Positions 1 through 13,100 of a DNA stretch of 64,000 nucleotides are shown one piece after another (positions within the stretch are counted from its first letter, which is position 1; the number at the start of each line of letters is the position of its first letter). Under the pieces are notes generated by a model that saw nothing but the letters and a program-made list of their open reading frames with translations, had not been told where the DNA came from and did no database searches. Origin of the DNA: Tubiluchus corallicola (lineage: Eukaryota; Priapulida; Priapulimorpha; Priapulimorphida; Tubiluchidae); assembly GCA_030141605.1 (NCBI GenBank), contig JAQGDQ010001047.1:1-64000 (forward strand), given 5' to 3'. The translations under genes were made by a program, and so were the position numbers.

Positions 1-298
1 TTTAGCATGTTCTGAGATAGTTACAGTACAGAAACATGATTTGTAAAAGGTTGGATCGTTCTGATTTATCGGGACTGCAGTATAAGATATGAAAGCATAC
101 ACTTTTAAGGCACTTGGGCAAAGATGCTACACTAACATAATTTTGCCGAAAGATTCGCTTATTAAAAGTTGGATCTGGGGTTTCCAAGATAATAAGGTCC
201 CCGAACAATTAATTATCGGTTCGCACCCATCATTGTCTAAACAAGCTGCTACACCGAGCGCGCACACGGGAGCAGGATGAGTTTATTTAAAAGAGTAA

Positions 299-349
299 GC
301 GTTCAGTAACAATCCGTGTGCGGCAAGCAAAACTCGCGTTACTGAACGC
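299..349. repeat. Perfect 12-bp inverted repeat (hairpin)
   Basis: GCGTTCAGTAAC (299-310) and GTTACTGAACGC (338-349) enclose 27 nt. GCGCGCACACG also repeats directly at about 258 and 346. Confidence 0.6.
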
Positions 350-542
350 GCACACGAGCAAAACGCATACAACTGGATGTACCCAGATTTTACTTCATGT
401 TATGGTGGGGACAAGGAAGAAAATATGCACGTTCAAATATAACACAGCTAAAGCACCTGTGTCTCCTACTCTCACTTAAAACCGCTTCACAACTTGCATT
501 AACGTGCAAAACCGCATGAAAATGCGAATTTTACAAACGCAG

Positions 543-835
543 CGAACAGCCCTATATGAAATACCATCACACCAGTACGACAACATACACACTAATCCAG
601 AATTCATATACCCACGGCCATATTAATTAAATCATAGTTTTTTTTTCATTTTTTGTGCATAGTTGTAAATACGTTTGATTTTATTCGTCGTTACTTTCCA
701 TTACTGCACAGTAGTTTAGATTGCACTGACGCATTTGCCTTTAGCAGTGTAAGTTTTTATTAACTAACACTGATTGATCATCTCTGTAAAGTTTTTATCA
801 GTGATTATCAATGTATTTTAATGGCAAATAAAGAT

Positions 836-870
<35 letters not shown>
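543..870 (+). mobile_element. LINE 3' end with ORF terminus and AATAAAG tail
   Basis: Nearly identical, in opposite orientation, to 59755-60165. Encodes the last residues of the LINE ORF (EIPSHQYDNIHTNPEF..YPRPY then stop), followed by about 200 bp of 3' UTR ending GGCAAATAAAGATTATTAT and a (TA)n run. Confidence 0.75.

Positions 871-871
<1 letters not shown>
838..871. repeat. (TA)n run at a LINE 3' end
   Basis: About 15 TA units directly after the LINE tail GATTAT. Confidence 0.9.
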
Positions 872-875
<4 letters not shown>

Positions 876-3800
876 GGTTGTTCTTTCAAATTTTTTTCAT
901 TCTCACCAAAGTCGCCTGAACGACCAACACTCTTATAACATTGTACGAGTACATTGTACACTGGAAATACCCAATGAAGTTAGTCTCATGAAAATGAAAC
1001 CAATTGAAAATAACTCGTGTATTGTACTGTGAAGAGAACGAAATAAAATAAACAGATTTCAATAAATCAAAAGGTAATTGGTTGAAATTTTCAGTAAATA
1101 TGGCGAAGATTACTCGCGGAGAGGTATTTTTCCATGATAGTACAACTTCGTAAATTATAACCTACACCGGTTCTCCTTTTTAGGCATTTATAGGCCTTGC
1201 CACCACCTCATGGAGCCGCAGAAATAGATACCTGTTTTTTAAAAGCATACTAACTCCAGTTAACCCATTAGTAAGTTAAACAGCTTTGCAACAAAAGAAG
1301 AACGCGTGCCCATCTTACTATTTGCAGACTTGACAACCCGTGTGTTGGAAAAATAGCTTTTTTTGTAATTTACAGCAAAAAAACGTGTACATTTATTGAA
1401 AAAATTGCTCCACTACATTGTTTTTATATTACGATCTGCTTTTGCAAGTTTGCAACTCAAATTTGAGCCCCAGCCACTGTCTGGAATATTCAAAAAAGCA
1501 ACAAAAAATTTGCCTAAGTCTATTTAATTTCTAATTTACTGAGCCTGTCTTCTTGAGGAAATTAATGCGACTCTCTAGATGGTTACTATGGAAGAACACT
1601 TGCGGGCACTATACCAGTTTTAGTCAATATTTTACAACCAAGACGAGAAACAATCGAAGTAGCTACAGCATTTTTCAATTTCTGACGTTGCACGAAATTT
1701 GCACCTGTAAAAGTCATCAAAGATTAAAGTTAAAAACGTAGAAAAAATGTCGCACCGTTTTTTCCCGTCCGCGTTCTGTGTGATCCTCGCCTCCATGTCT
1801 TCGTTGAAGTCACTTTATTTTTTAATTCTGAGTAAAGCCTTGGTTATTGCTTGTGCACTAATGTATTGACGACTTGTTCGATCTATTATGGTAACACTGA
1901 ACGACTTTCGTTCTTCGCTAAGCACTGTAACCGTGTGCATTATTTACAATGCCTCAGTGCTGGCAATCCAATAAATAATAGCAACCTAGAAAAACAATAC
2001 TAAATATTATTAAAAAAATCATGTTATCAACGCGGCACAAGATTTAGAGTCTGAGTGTCTAGATCATTAACACCAGATACGGAATCGTGAAAATGACATT
2101 AATATATATATATATTAATTCTTTATTTGTCATAAAAAAAACGGCTCACTCATTACAATAAAATTGAGCTAGCCTCAGCGCAATGTTAAAACAACCACAC
2201 TGTTCAAGACAAATGCGTCCAGTGCATACTAAAAAAAACTAAAGTGCAAAACTATATACAATAAATGAACATATTTACAAACACCATATTAAAATATTTT
2301 TACAAAACAATTATACGAAAGTACATTAAATTTTACATGACATAGTGTACACTATTTATACATTTAACATTACGAAACACGAAACTAACATAACACGTAT
2401 TACATTACATAATTTTTTTAAAAAAAAAATCATTTTTAATCGTTATATGGAGTCAGGGGCGGGGGTAGATGAAAGTGGAGTCTGTGTAATTAGTATCAGA
2501 TGCACAATGTGGAAGTTGAAACCTGTTATATTGATATTCTTTTAATTTCTTTTTAAATTCAACAGACTTTGTACAAATACAACGCGAATGGTTTAAAACG
2601 AAAACGGACATTGACATGGACAAAATTCAGGTATAGTGAAATTTACCTAAAGTTGATAATTAAAATAAACATTTCGGGTAGTGTATTTCACGTATGTTGT
2701 AAAGAAAAATGAGCAAATGTGGAAATTTGGATGAAAATGTGGATAAAAGAATAAATTATGCCTGGAAAAAGAGCGCAGCCGCAGAACTGTAATTTATCAC
2801 GTGACACGTGTGCTTCCCTTAGTAGAGGGAAGATTCTACTTCAGAAAAGATGGAACTTCTTACCTTCTTATAAAGCCCGGGATTGTCCTACTCCAAACCG
2901 TTATTACTCCCACGTTAATACATAGCAGCACTGGTGGCAGGTGTAAAACATGTGATATCACGCAGGTACCTGTAAGTCAGCACGTAAGAAATACTTGTGT
3001 TATTCATCCCCCGAGTATCACGCTACATGACTGAGGTGGCACATTCAGTTTAGACACGTCTCGCTTGGCTGGACAAAATCACATGCGTCGTTAGCATTGA
3101 TAGTACAACGACACAACGATACAGTTCCAACGTGAATTCCTCGTTTATTTAGTGACTGTAAGTTCGAAGAAGGATATACAGTCGTTTTCGCCTTTTTTCG
3201 TCGCAGTTCGCTGGAACAATTCGCTTCCCCTTACCAAATTCAAGTTCTGTGAATGTACTTGTTCAAGGTTGAAAGGAGGGGTGGCAGAGTTGGAACCGAT
3301 TTCACCATGGCATTTCTCTGAACTTAGGCTTTTATTGATTTTGGATACTCTGTCTACCCTTGGATTAGGTTGAAATATGAAGTTGGAACCGTACATAGGC
3401 CTGCTTGGACATGCGCTAGGTGGCTGTATAATCTCGTTTAGGTTTAATAATGCAATAAACCGACGCATTAACTTTGCATACGCCCACTAAGTGTACACAA
3501 CAGGCTCTCTATCACCATCTTTCGTATAATCCTTGTAGAAGTATCATGTTCCAAATAGATTTAAATGTTTAGTTATTTAATTTAATACGTGACGTAAAAA
3601 TGCGGCACGATAATCAAACAGAACACATCCTTCAGAAAAAGTACTCAAGTACAGGACGCTTTTGTCCAGTGAGATAGTCTAAGTAGCTCGCACTCTTGAG
3701 ATGTTTAAATACACCGATTAAACTGAGATGTTTATTATAATCAAACTTACTCAGTTCGAGGTCTAGTGGTTTATAGACTGAGAGTTCAAACTACGCAAGT

Positions 3801-4934
3801 GCTACTGTTATGTACAATCGTCCTTGAGCAAGCACCTAGTTTTACAACAATCTGGTTATAATACGAAGAAGGGTGCCCAGCGAAATATTTTACATGTATA
3901 GTCACAAGCGCGACTGCCATTAGTAGTAATGAATCTGCTAATTGGGAAGTGAAGTGGAATCAGGAGTGTATTTACCAATGAGCTAACTAGGCTGTAGCCT
4001 AGTGTGCCGAATTTTGAAGTGCCAGTGCTAAAAAATTCTTGCTCTCCTGGGAAAATGTATATCCTTTTATATTCATATAAAGCGCGTGTATAATAACACA
4101 CCACAAGCAGTTACTCAGTCCGCTTTTATATGAGCGCTATTTAACAAACTATTACAATTAGTACATAAAAGCAGTACACCACAAACGGTTAATACCCAAC
4201 TTCTAAGTAATGGTGCTACTAATACACCACTAGTAGTTGCTTTTTGTGCTCCCTATATGAATTACCACAAAGCAGGAGTGAATTACTGTCATAATACGCG
4301 TCTGCTTGGAATGAAACGACTAGAGAATTTGCTACAAGGTTAATAATTTTGCTGTTTAGTGATTGTTTCTATTTAAAGTTTTTTTTCTACGAAAATATTA
4401 ACACATTAAAATTTAATGGATTTTTACATTTTATTACATATAGTTCAGACATACACAGGCCATGACTATCTTTTTTCTCAAGTTCAATAGGAATGTTAGT
4501 TAGTATATATATATAATAACATAAGAAGCAGAATAAACTCATATGATTAATTAACAACATAATTATAATATACACAACGCCAAATAACAATTATTAATAT
4601 TAACTAACTACAGATCTGCCTGTACAGATTAAGTTGTTTTGAAAATAATGACTTTTCAAAACTAACCCACCTCCATATAGTAACTAAACTACAAGAGCTG
4701 TAAATAGACCGAACAGCTTAAAAACATTCTCAAACTAAAAAACTCTTTGGCTCCACAGATGAGATAAGGGCCTAGCTGTTTTCACACAACACAATTTCAT
4801 TTTAAACAAGCTCAGTATCACAATGATGCATTAGACATTTTCCCTCTATTGAGTTTTAAATCCTGACATTAAAATAGCATAGCAATTGGCTTTGGCATAG
4901 CAATTAAAATAATAATTATGTTTTCTGTAACCTA
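871..4934. other. Non-coding stretch, no gene seen
   Basis: AT-rich DNA with a diverged LINE 3' UTR at 2105-2300. Short open frames (up to 107 codons at 3145-3468) overlap on both strands and show no family signature. Confidence 0.5.
2105..2300 (-). mobile_element. Diverged LINE 3' UTR
   Basis: TTCTTTATTTGTCAT and ACAAATGCGTCCAGTGCA parallel the same-strand positions in the 59755-60165 element. Older and more diverged; no ORF is left. Confidence 0.45.
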
Positions 4935-5510
4935 CTAATGTTGTACTACATGGCTGTTAAATGGGACTGGTAGGGTTGCCAGGTAATGTTGTACTACATG
5001 ACTGTTAAATGGGATTGGTAGGGTTGCCAGGTAATGTTGTACTACATGGCTGTTAAATGGGATTGGTAGGGTTGCCAGCTAATGTTGTACTGCATGGCTG
5101 TTAAATGGGATTGGTAGGGTTGCCAGGTAATGTTGTACTACATGGCTGTTAAATGGGATTGGTAGGGTTGCCAGCTAATGTTGTACTACATGGCTGTTAA
5201 ATGGGATTGGTAGGGTTGCCAGCTAATGTTGTACTACATGGCTGTTAAATGGGATTGGTAGGGTTGCCAGCTAATGTTGTACTACATGGCTGTTAAATGG
5301 GATTGGTAGGGTTGCCAGCTAATGTTGTACTGCATGACTGTTAAATGGGATTGGTAGGGTTGCCAGCTAATGTTGTACTGCATGACTGTTAAATGGGATT
5401 GGTAGGGTTGCCAGCTAATGTTGTATTACATGGCTGTTAAATGGGATTGGTAGAGTTGCCAGCTAATGTTGTACTACATGACTCATAAATGGGATTGGTA
5501 GGGTTGCCAG
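4935..5510. repeat. 48-bp minisatellite, about 12 copies
   Basis: The unit contains AATGTTGTACTACATGGCTG and GGGATTGGTAGGGTTGCCAG, with few variants (CTGCATGACTG, GGT/GCT joints). Confidence 0.95.
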
Positions 5511-6112
5511 GAGCGTAACTTATCCAGTGCTGCCGCTTTTTTCAAGCGTTGGCAACACAGTCTCTCAGCATCCACTTTCATTTTAGAGACGGGATATCGG
5601 CTAAAATTTACCCGCTACGATATCTGATATACACTGTATATGCATATACACCTAAGTGTATGCATACATATCAGTATTGCGGGACTTTTATTTACAAAAA
5701 CAATATGGCTGCCGCAACAGAGTGTCTCGCAGGGAACGGCATTGATACAAACCAAATTTGGTGATTGTTCTTCTCCACACATTCAGTATTTCAGTCACAT
5801 AATTGGTTTACTGTAGAGTCCATCAATTTGATCTAGCTATTGTTCGATTTAGTTTCCAATTTTACACAAAATACGACATAATATCATTAAAAAAGCATTT
5901 TGAACAAAACACATTTTTCAGTTGTGCAGCTGAGCTGAAATTTTTTTATATATTTAACTAATGAATTTACTACAATACACTTAATCATTGAAATAGTACA
6001 CTTTATTTACTAACGCTAAACAATTCTTTAAATTAGCCTTCTGCTTTGCGATATTAGACGTTATGTTAACTGAAATTTGCTAAAAAGAACGATAACCCAG
6101 ACGGTTTATTAT

Positions 6113-6330
6113 GACCAGACGATTTAGTCTAGTGGTAATGCGTCTGCTTTCCGTCTGGGAGGTCGCGAGTTCGAACCAGCGGCCGGGTCATACCAAAGAC
6201 TTTAAAAATGGTACCTACTGTTGCCCTGCCTGACGCGTGGTACTTAGGGTAAAAGTGGGGTAATAATAGTCTCTGTTATGTGGTTGTATTTTAAGCCGAC
6301 TTTAAATAAAGATTATTATTATTATTATTA
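6113..6330 (+). mobile_element. tRNA-derived SINE, short form
   Basis: The head retains a good pol III split promoter (TTAGTCTAGTGGTAATG and GAGTTCGAACC) and an anticodon-arm-like segment whose 7-nt loop TTTCCGT would read as tRNA-Gly(UCC). It ends TTTAAATAAAG followed by an (ATT)n tract. Lacks the internal segment present in the long-form copies. Confidence 0.85.
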
Positions 6331-7114
6331 AAACCATTTTAAGGAAAGAGACAGATGGCTCAATATCACACCAACTAAACTGCAGCAAATGAGTAATAAC
6401 TATTGGACATGATGATTAATCTTACATTAGCAGGCCACTCTATGTGTGTGATATCGGTAGTCTACAGCATTTTTCTCAAACTACCCCATTAAATTCACAA
6501 ATAAAATCTGCAAATTAGTCTAATAAATTGCAACGAGGTTTTGACATCTTCAACACGTTTTATCTAATCTAAATCAGTGAAAATATTTACATAAAGTGAT
6601 TTTATTAAGTTTATTAGTCCTTCGAGCAAGTTTAAGAACCACTTGCTGGTTTCCTAAAATGAGTTTTTTTTTGTTTGCTGTTTTTGAAATGCTGGTGTTT
6701 TTCTTGCAAATAGTTTATTGCATTCGCCAGGCACAAATACAAGCCTCCCCCTCCCATTGCCAAAAATACACACACGAGGGCAGTTTTTTTGGCCTGCGCC
6801 TCTACATATTTTTAGGATTAACAATTCTGCCTGGCTATGCTGGAAAATTTTTCACTTTTAAAACAGACAACAAGCAAAATGAGTAAGTGTAATGGATTAA
6901 ATTTGAATCAAGTTATTTACATGAAAATTTCTAATTGTGGTAGAGACGAGTGGAAGAAAAATGACAGTTCAAAATCGGGCCACGCCAGTTTCAGTTTGCA
7001 GAAAATTTTTTCCGTCCCTTTTGTAAAATCTAATCTCTAATCATCTGAAGCTACAACCTCAAAATAAGTTAATTTTTTCATTCTATTAACGAGTTTTTCA
7101 TGAAGTGAAGTGAT

Positions 7115-10100
7115 TCAGAGAATAGGGATGTAGCTGTCAATCTTTGCCCGATGTCGTTGCGCAACGCACTCGGCAATCCACACGATGTTTCGACACTCTT
7201 GTTCCTTCAGCTTGACATAAGCAAAGAAAACTCCGAAATGGAATTGTTGAAGGAATGCGTATACATTTAGCTTCACCTGAAACACAACAACACTTACGAT
7301 GAGAAGATTACCGACATCCCATCCAGGGATGAGAATGACAAATTGCAAAAGACTCTGAAACAGGTCGGGGGTTTTGTGGCATGGAGCCAACAACAAATTG
7401 ATATTTTGTGACCATAGAGAGCCTCTAAGTGGACATAAAATATCAATTACCTTGTTTCATGCATAATTTAAAATACCCAACTGTCAAGGATACATGATAC
7501 CTAATTGTCTCAAAAACGTCTAAGTACTGGCTGCTCCTGTGCAAAAGTATATAAAAACTGTCTGCAATTGATTCAAATAACTCCGCACAATTGATTCTAT
7601 ATTTTTATACATAGAGATATACACGTGGTTACACTGACGTACGTGATGTAAACAAAGTGACGGCCTGCCAACTAGCGGTCAGTTTGTGAAATTATGTACT
7701 GGGTCTGTAAAAATTTTCTTAACGAATTTACGTGATCAAAAATGGCACTACTAGTCTTCCAAAAACTCAGAATTCTGTGTATCCGCGGAAAATTCTCATC
7801 CCTGCTCCCATCAGAAAATTTTGTACGTAAAATTGTAAAATTCACACAGGGCCGGATTATGAACTTTTATGGCCCTTAGGTTAATGAAATTATGCGTCCC
7901 CCTCAGAAGACGCCACCCCTCTAAATTTGCTCACACTTGTCTCGAATATTTTTTACTTGTGTATATATTTTAGCAAAATTTGCATGGCTGGGACCCAATA
8001 TTTGAAATAAAGGGCTTCAAAGACGCCCTCTATCTCAAACAAGGGCCCTTTGTCTCAAATAAAAGGCTGTGGAAGTTGATATTGTACGTTGTAGTTAGGT
8101 GCTGCCATCTATGTGCTAATCCTGTTACATTCTACCAGTTGACTTACCTTCAGTATAATTGTATGGTCCAGTGAATACATACACACTGGTCCCTCTCCCT
8201 ATCGTAAATTAACGGTTGTTGTGAAGCCTGTGCAAGTCTGCATAGCTCAAGTTCTATACCTGTATACTGGCCGTGAAACAGGTTTTACTGACTGTTTTTT
8301 GGATACTAGTTTTGCTCAATGTTCAGTGCAGCAGTTTTCCTATTCATGTTTCCATAGTTCAATAAACACTTTTCTGTTGTGTGCAGTGCAAATATTTATT
8401 ATAGGTGCTTTATTCCTATCCATAGTTTTCTGTGTCTAAACTCAAGTGACTGAACAACAACTTCAAAAATGACTTTTACAAAGGCCTTAAACACGGAACC
8501 TTTATCTCAAATGAGGAGCCATTTTGAAATTGGATTTTCAGAATTCCTGGCCTCTCTTTTTTTAAAGCCAGGAATGCAAAGTACGGCCTCCTCAAGGGTC
8601 CTAAGCTGCAGCGTATATTAGCCTATAGGGTAATCCGGCCCTGGATAAACACGAGCATTCAGGAGAAAAAGGTTAGATGACAAATTGGTGGGCTCTAACA
8701 GAATAGCTCTACGGAAAGATATAGTAATTAGAAATCTCAGGAACACATGTCAACCGTCACACGGAAGCCTTTTACTGGCAATAGGATAAGTAGCTTCAGA
8801 GAAACAATGCAAACTGTTCGCATGGACGTATGCAAAATGAACGTACGCGTTTCCACCACAACAGTTATTTCATCATTGGGAGCAGGGCGGAGAGGAGAGG
8901 TTTAAAAAGATAGAGGTTACCTCGTGTTCAAAGAACTTGTCTTCCAGAGTTTTATCGCCCGGATTGTTCCCCGCTCCCTCAAATAATACCTTGTATTGCT
9001 GTAATAAAAAATTTCAAATGATAGTGTTATAAATAAGTGTTATTTATATATAATTATTTCAAATGATTGTGTTAAAAATATACTACGCTATGTTGCACTT
9101 TTTTAACATCAATACAAAAACAATTTATTGGCTCTAGTTCTTATTCGCAAAAATTAGTTGTTGTTCTCAGTCGTCACTAGTGTCTCAGAATTTTATTGTA
9201 ATAAAATAATATTAAAGTAATAAATAATAGAGTAATAAGTAATATATTAATAATATTATAATTATTATTATAGTAGTATCATAATAAAGTACAGTCGACT
9301 CTCGTTAAACCTGACCCCTTTAGCCCGGATATCAGACAAGACGGACAGCATTCGTGGTAAAGGAAACTGACCGATTTCCGCCCGAGCCGGAGCGCTAAAC
9401 ACAACACGACCTACCAATTGTACAATAATTTCTTTATCCTCACAGGTTAACTATTTTAAAGTAATATACAGTATAGTATATAGTGCAATGTATATAGGCC
9501 TTATTAAGGTGATTATTCCTGTATAATATAGACCATATATAGGCATATCGGATAAATCGGACAATCAGCTAAACCGGACCCCCCCCCAATTAGTCTGGTT
9601 TAACGAGGGTGACTGTAATAATAAATAATGAGTAATAAATAAGTAATAATACACAAAGATTGGCTTATCTACACATCAAAAATAAATTACTAGTGGTAGA
9701 CTAACTGATGAAGTGGTGACAGCGCACAAGAAAATCCCACAATTAGACTGTGAACTATCAGCCATTTTAATAGTTTAACAAGTTAAGCAATGCTGTAAAG
9801 TAGCTGGATAAGTGATTCCAGGAGTCTGTGCCGAACGCTCTTTGAAAGGTCTCCAAAACCTGTATAGGGGATGGAATGCAATAATCTCGTCGATTGGCTA
9901 AAAGGAGGGTAACCGTGGTGACGACTGACTATAAACACAATTCAAACACGCTCATCTTTTTTCCAAATCCTGATTTGGTTCACAACAGTTTAGCATCTCC
10001 CTTCTTCCTTAATTATCAGCCTCCTGGTTTTAACAGCTACAGTTATTTGTTGAATTGTGACAACCAATCAAACAGCTAATAAAAGTCTTCTCCATTAGAC

Positions 10101-13100
10101 ATGCAAAAGAGTTCATAATATCAGAAACATATCCGCTCTCACCAAAAAACGAAATGGCTCTTAAAAAGATGAAAAGTAAAGAACTCACGGCATAGTAGTC
10201 GGCAACCGCTCGCACTTGTTCATACTCGTCGGCTCTAGCAAGTGCGGCTAATCCGTCGGGATGCAGCTTACCGCAACGAGGATACAACTTTGCACGGTCG
10301 TCTTTCGTCAACTCGGTGCCAAATGAGTTGATGGTGATGATGAAAGCTCTTCTGTCTGCCTCAAACTGGAAGGAGATGCCAAATTGCACGAATTTAAATC
10401 ATTAGTAAATCGTATTTGTAGTTGACAGTCTTGTAACAATGATTTAGAACAGTGGTTCTTCAGCTTCCCAAGGCACCAGATTTTGAAATTCCATCCTGTA
10501 AACCTCAGCACACAAAACAAAAGGAAAGCGTTGAATTTTTGAGTCAAATTTAAACAGTCACTGTTAAATTAATTAGCTGGTGCAATTAATTAACTGCTTA
10601 TTAGCACAGACTCGTGAAAATATAGAAAATATCATTAAAGCGAAATCATTTTAATGCGACCTTTGCTCTTGCTTTTCTTTGATAATTAACGACTTGTGCA
10701 AACAAACGGTAAAGAAGCCCAGTGAGATTCTGACAACATCAAACAACAGGAAATTATGAAAGAATGGATGATGAAGAATACGATTGAAAAATGTTATTTT
10801 TCTCGACCCTTTCCTCACACCCCAGCTAGGGCCTCCGATTTGCCGTGATTGGGGAAAATGAACAGAATTCACGGAAATGGGCAACTGTAACGGAAATGGC
10901 TAAAAAAAGCGAAATTTCTGACTTTTCTGCATATTTAATGCATACTGGAGACGGAATGTTCTTCACATGTTTCTTTCCGCCAAAACTAAGCAGTTTTTCA
11001 GTCGTTGGCGACCTTAATAGAAGTTCTTCGCCGAGTTTTATTTTTTATGCAACTTGCGTTCCTACGTTCACTTTGTTTTTACATTAAATATGGGAAATCC
11101 TTCCTAGCGTGAGCTTGCAGCGAATAGCAGTACAATTTGTGGAAAGCTTTCCCCTATTCACACAAACAGAGCCAGGGAATTTTCCGGTGATTTGTACAAA
11201 CATGCTAGGATTTTCTGCTGTAACTTCTGAGTACGAATTAAACGTTGGCATTAAACTGGTCCCTACCTTAGGAACTAAATCACACACCCCCCGAGGGCCC
11301 CTGCACCCCAGGTTAAGAACCACTGATCTAGAATCTAGTTGCTGATGCTGATTAAAAGCAACCTAAAACTTACTGCAAGAATTTCACACATGACTTCGGC
11401 AGTGGCGCCACCAAGTTCTTTGCAATACCTGTAGAAATCTTCTAAGTACGCCTGAAAGAAAGGTAAGCAAGTTATTGTATTACCTGACAGTTCCAATCAA
11501 AGGCGACTTGCCTCCTTTGTGCCCTTTTCATAACAGCATAAAGAACGATGCAAATCTTGATGCGCACAAAATTTTGAATCACTTGTGGTAGCAAAAATAA
11601 TATCAAGGGTATGTTAAATTGATAATTATTGAAAATGTGTAATCACTTAATTCAATTCAATTCAATTTATTTATTAACTCTGCAAGAATTATCAAAATAC
11701 AGTATTAGGAATACATGCAATTTTATGTAACAAAGGAGAAGAGCAGCGAAGAACCCGTAGGTTATCTAGTCAGCCACCCTCAAATAGCTAGGATTAAATA
11801 AAATTAATTTTGGCACCATTCTCAATTTAAATTTGAATTCTGTTGACATGTGTAATTGGCAATTAAATGACGGGAAACAGTGTCAAACAAGTATAATACT
11901 AAAAAAAAACCTGTGTAAAGTTTCAAATGCATCAAGCAAGCGTCAGCATGATCATTAATTTCGAAGGCAGTGCCAATTTTACTAGACGAAAATTACTTTT
12001 GCTCGTGTGGTACAGTTAAAATGCAAGAAAACCCTCCACTTACATAAAGCTCAAAAAATTTGTCTCGAAATTTTATGCCACTTATATACTACCTTTTCGT
12101 ATGCATGGCTTGCATCGGCTGTGACACTGTATAAAATGTGTAAATTTAAACTCCAGCGATGACCGTTAGGCGCAGCCATTTTAATGGTATGTCGTTTGAA
12201 ACAAGTTTTGATAACATTAAGTAAAGTTTGAAAAAATAATCAGAGCATTTGTAACATACACGTTGCTAATTAAGTAAAATTTTAAATTACTGTATCTTGT
12301 CAATAAGAATAAAAATATGTTTTTGGCTAGTGAGTGGCGTACCCTGGAGGGTGAGTCAGCGACATTTATCAATTGGCACAAACATTTTAAATTATTAGTC
12401 TAGTTACATAAGTCTTTCCAGCAGGTTTGTGAAATGCTAAGTAATATAGATTTGCATGGAAAGTTTTTTGGGTCATAATTTAACATTGTGTTTTCTTCCC
12501 GTGATTTACGTGGCGTAGTGATGCCATGTAATGGTGCGGTCGCAACAGTTTTGCGGGAGATTTAAAATGAAAACAAACGAAAATTCCTTTCAACGCGATA
12601 TACGATACATGCATAAAATTGTTGTAAAGTAGTATAATGTTTTAATGCGATTTTTCTGAAACTTACTTCAGGCGCCCCTTTTCTTGTCCTCTAAGGAAAA
12701 TAGCAAATGACAAACGTGAATTAAGTTAAGTACCTTGTATAAAGTGTTACGAATGATCTCTATGTTCATCTCATCCAGATCCTGCTCAGATATGCAGTCG
12801 ACAAAAAATGGAGCTTAAAAATGAGAGTGAAAATGAGTTAAACTTGCAACTGTCATGTCAGAATCTTTGTAACTCATAGCTAAACATTAGAATATGTTCC
12901 ACAGGGTAACACATCGAATGTTAACTCATTAAACGGTCTGTGAAAAGCAGCTAGAGTTTCAAAATAAAACCACCAGCCACGCAGGCAAGTGATTAAAGGA
13001 AGACCGGACGATTGTTTAGACTCAATCTCATTTTAATTTACTGTCCAAAATATACATTTTCTTGCCTGTAAAAGTTAGCAATTGTTTCTTATAATTGAAT

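Noticed and set aside
4935-5510. CRISPR-like array
   Set aside because: Units are contiguous 48-bp repeats without unique spacers, in a eukaryotic genome; an ordinary minisatellite.
6121-6192. Functional tRNA gene
   Set aside because: A and B boxes are present, but acceptor ends do not pair, and the segment is the head of a SINE found four times in the window.
10030-10547. 119- and 79-codon minus-strand frames as separate genes
   Set aside because: The first is ATP6V0D exon 6 read through into both introns; the second lies in the adjoining hAT element.
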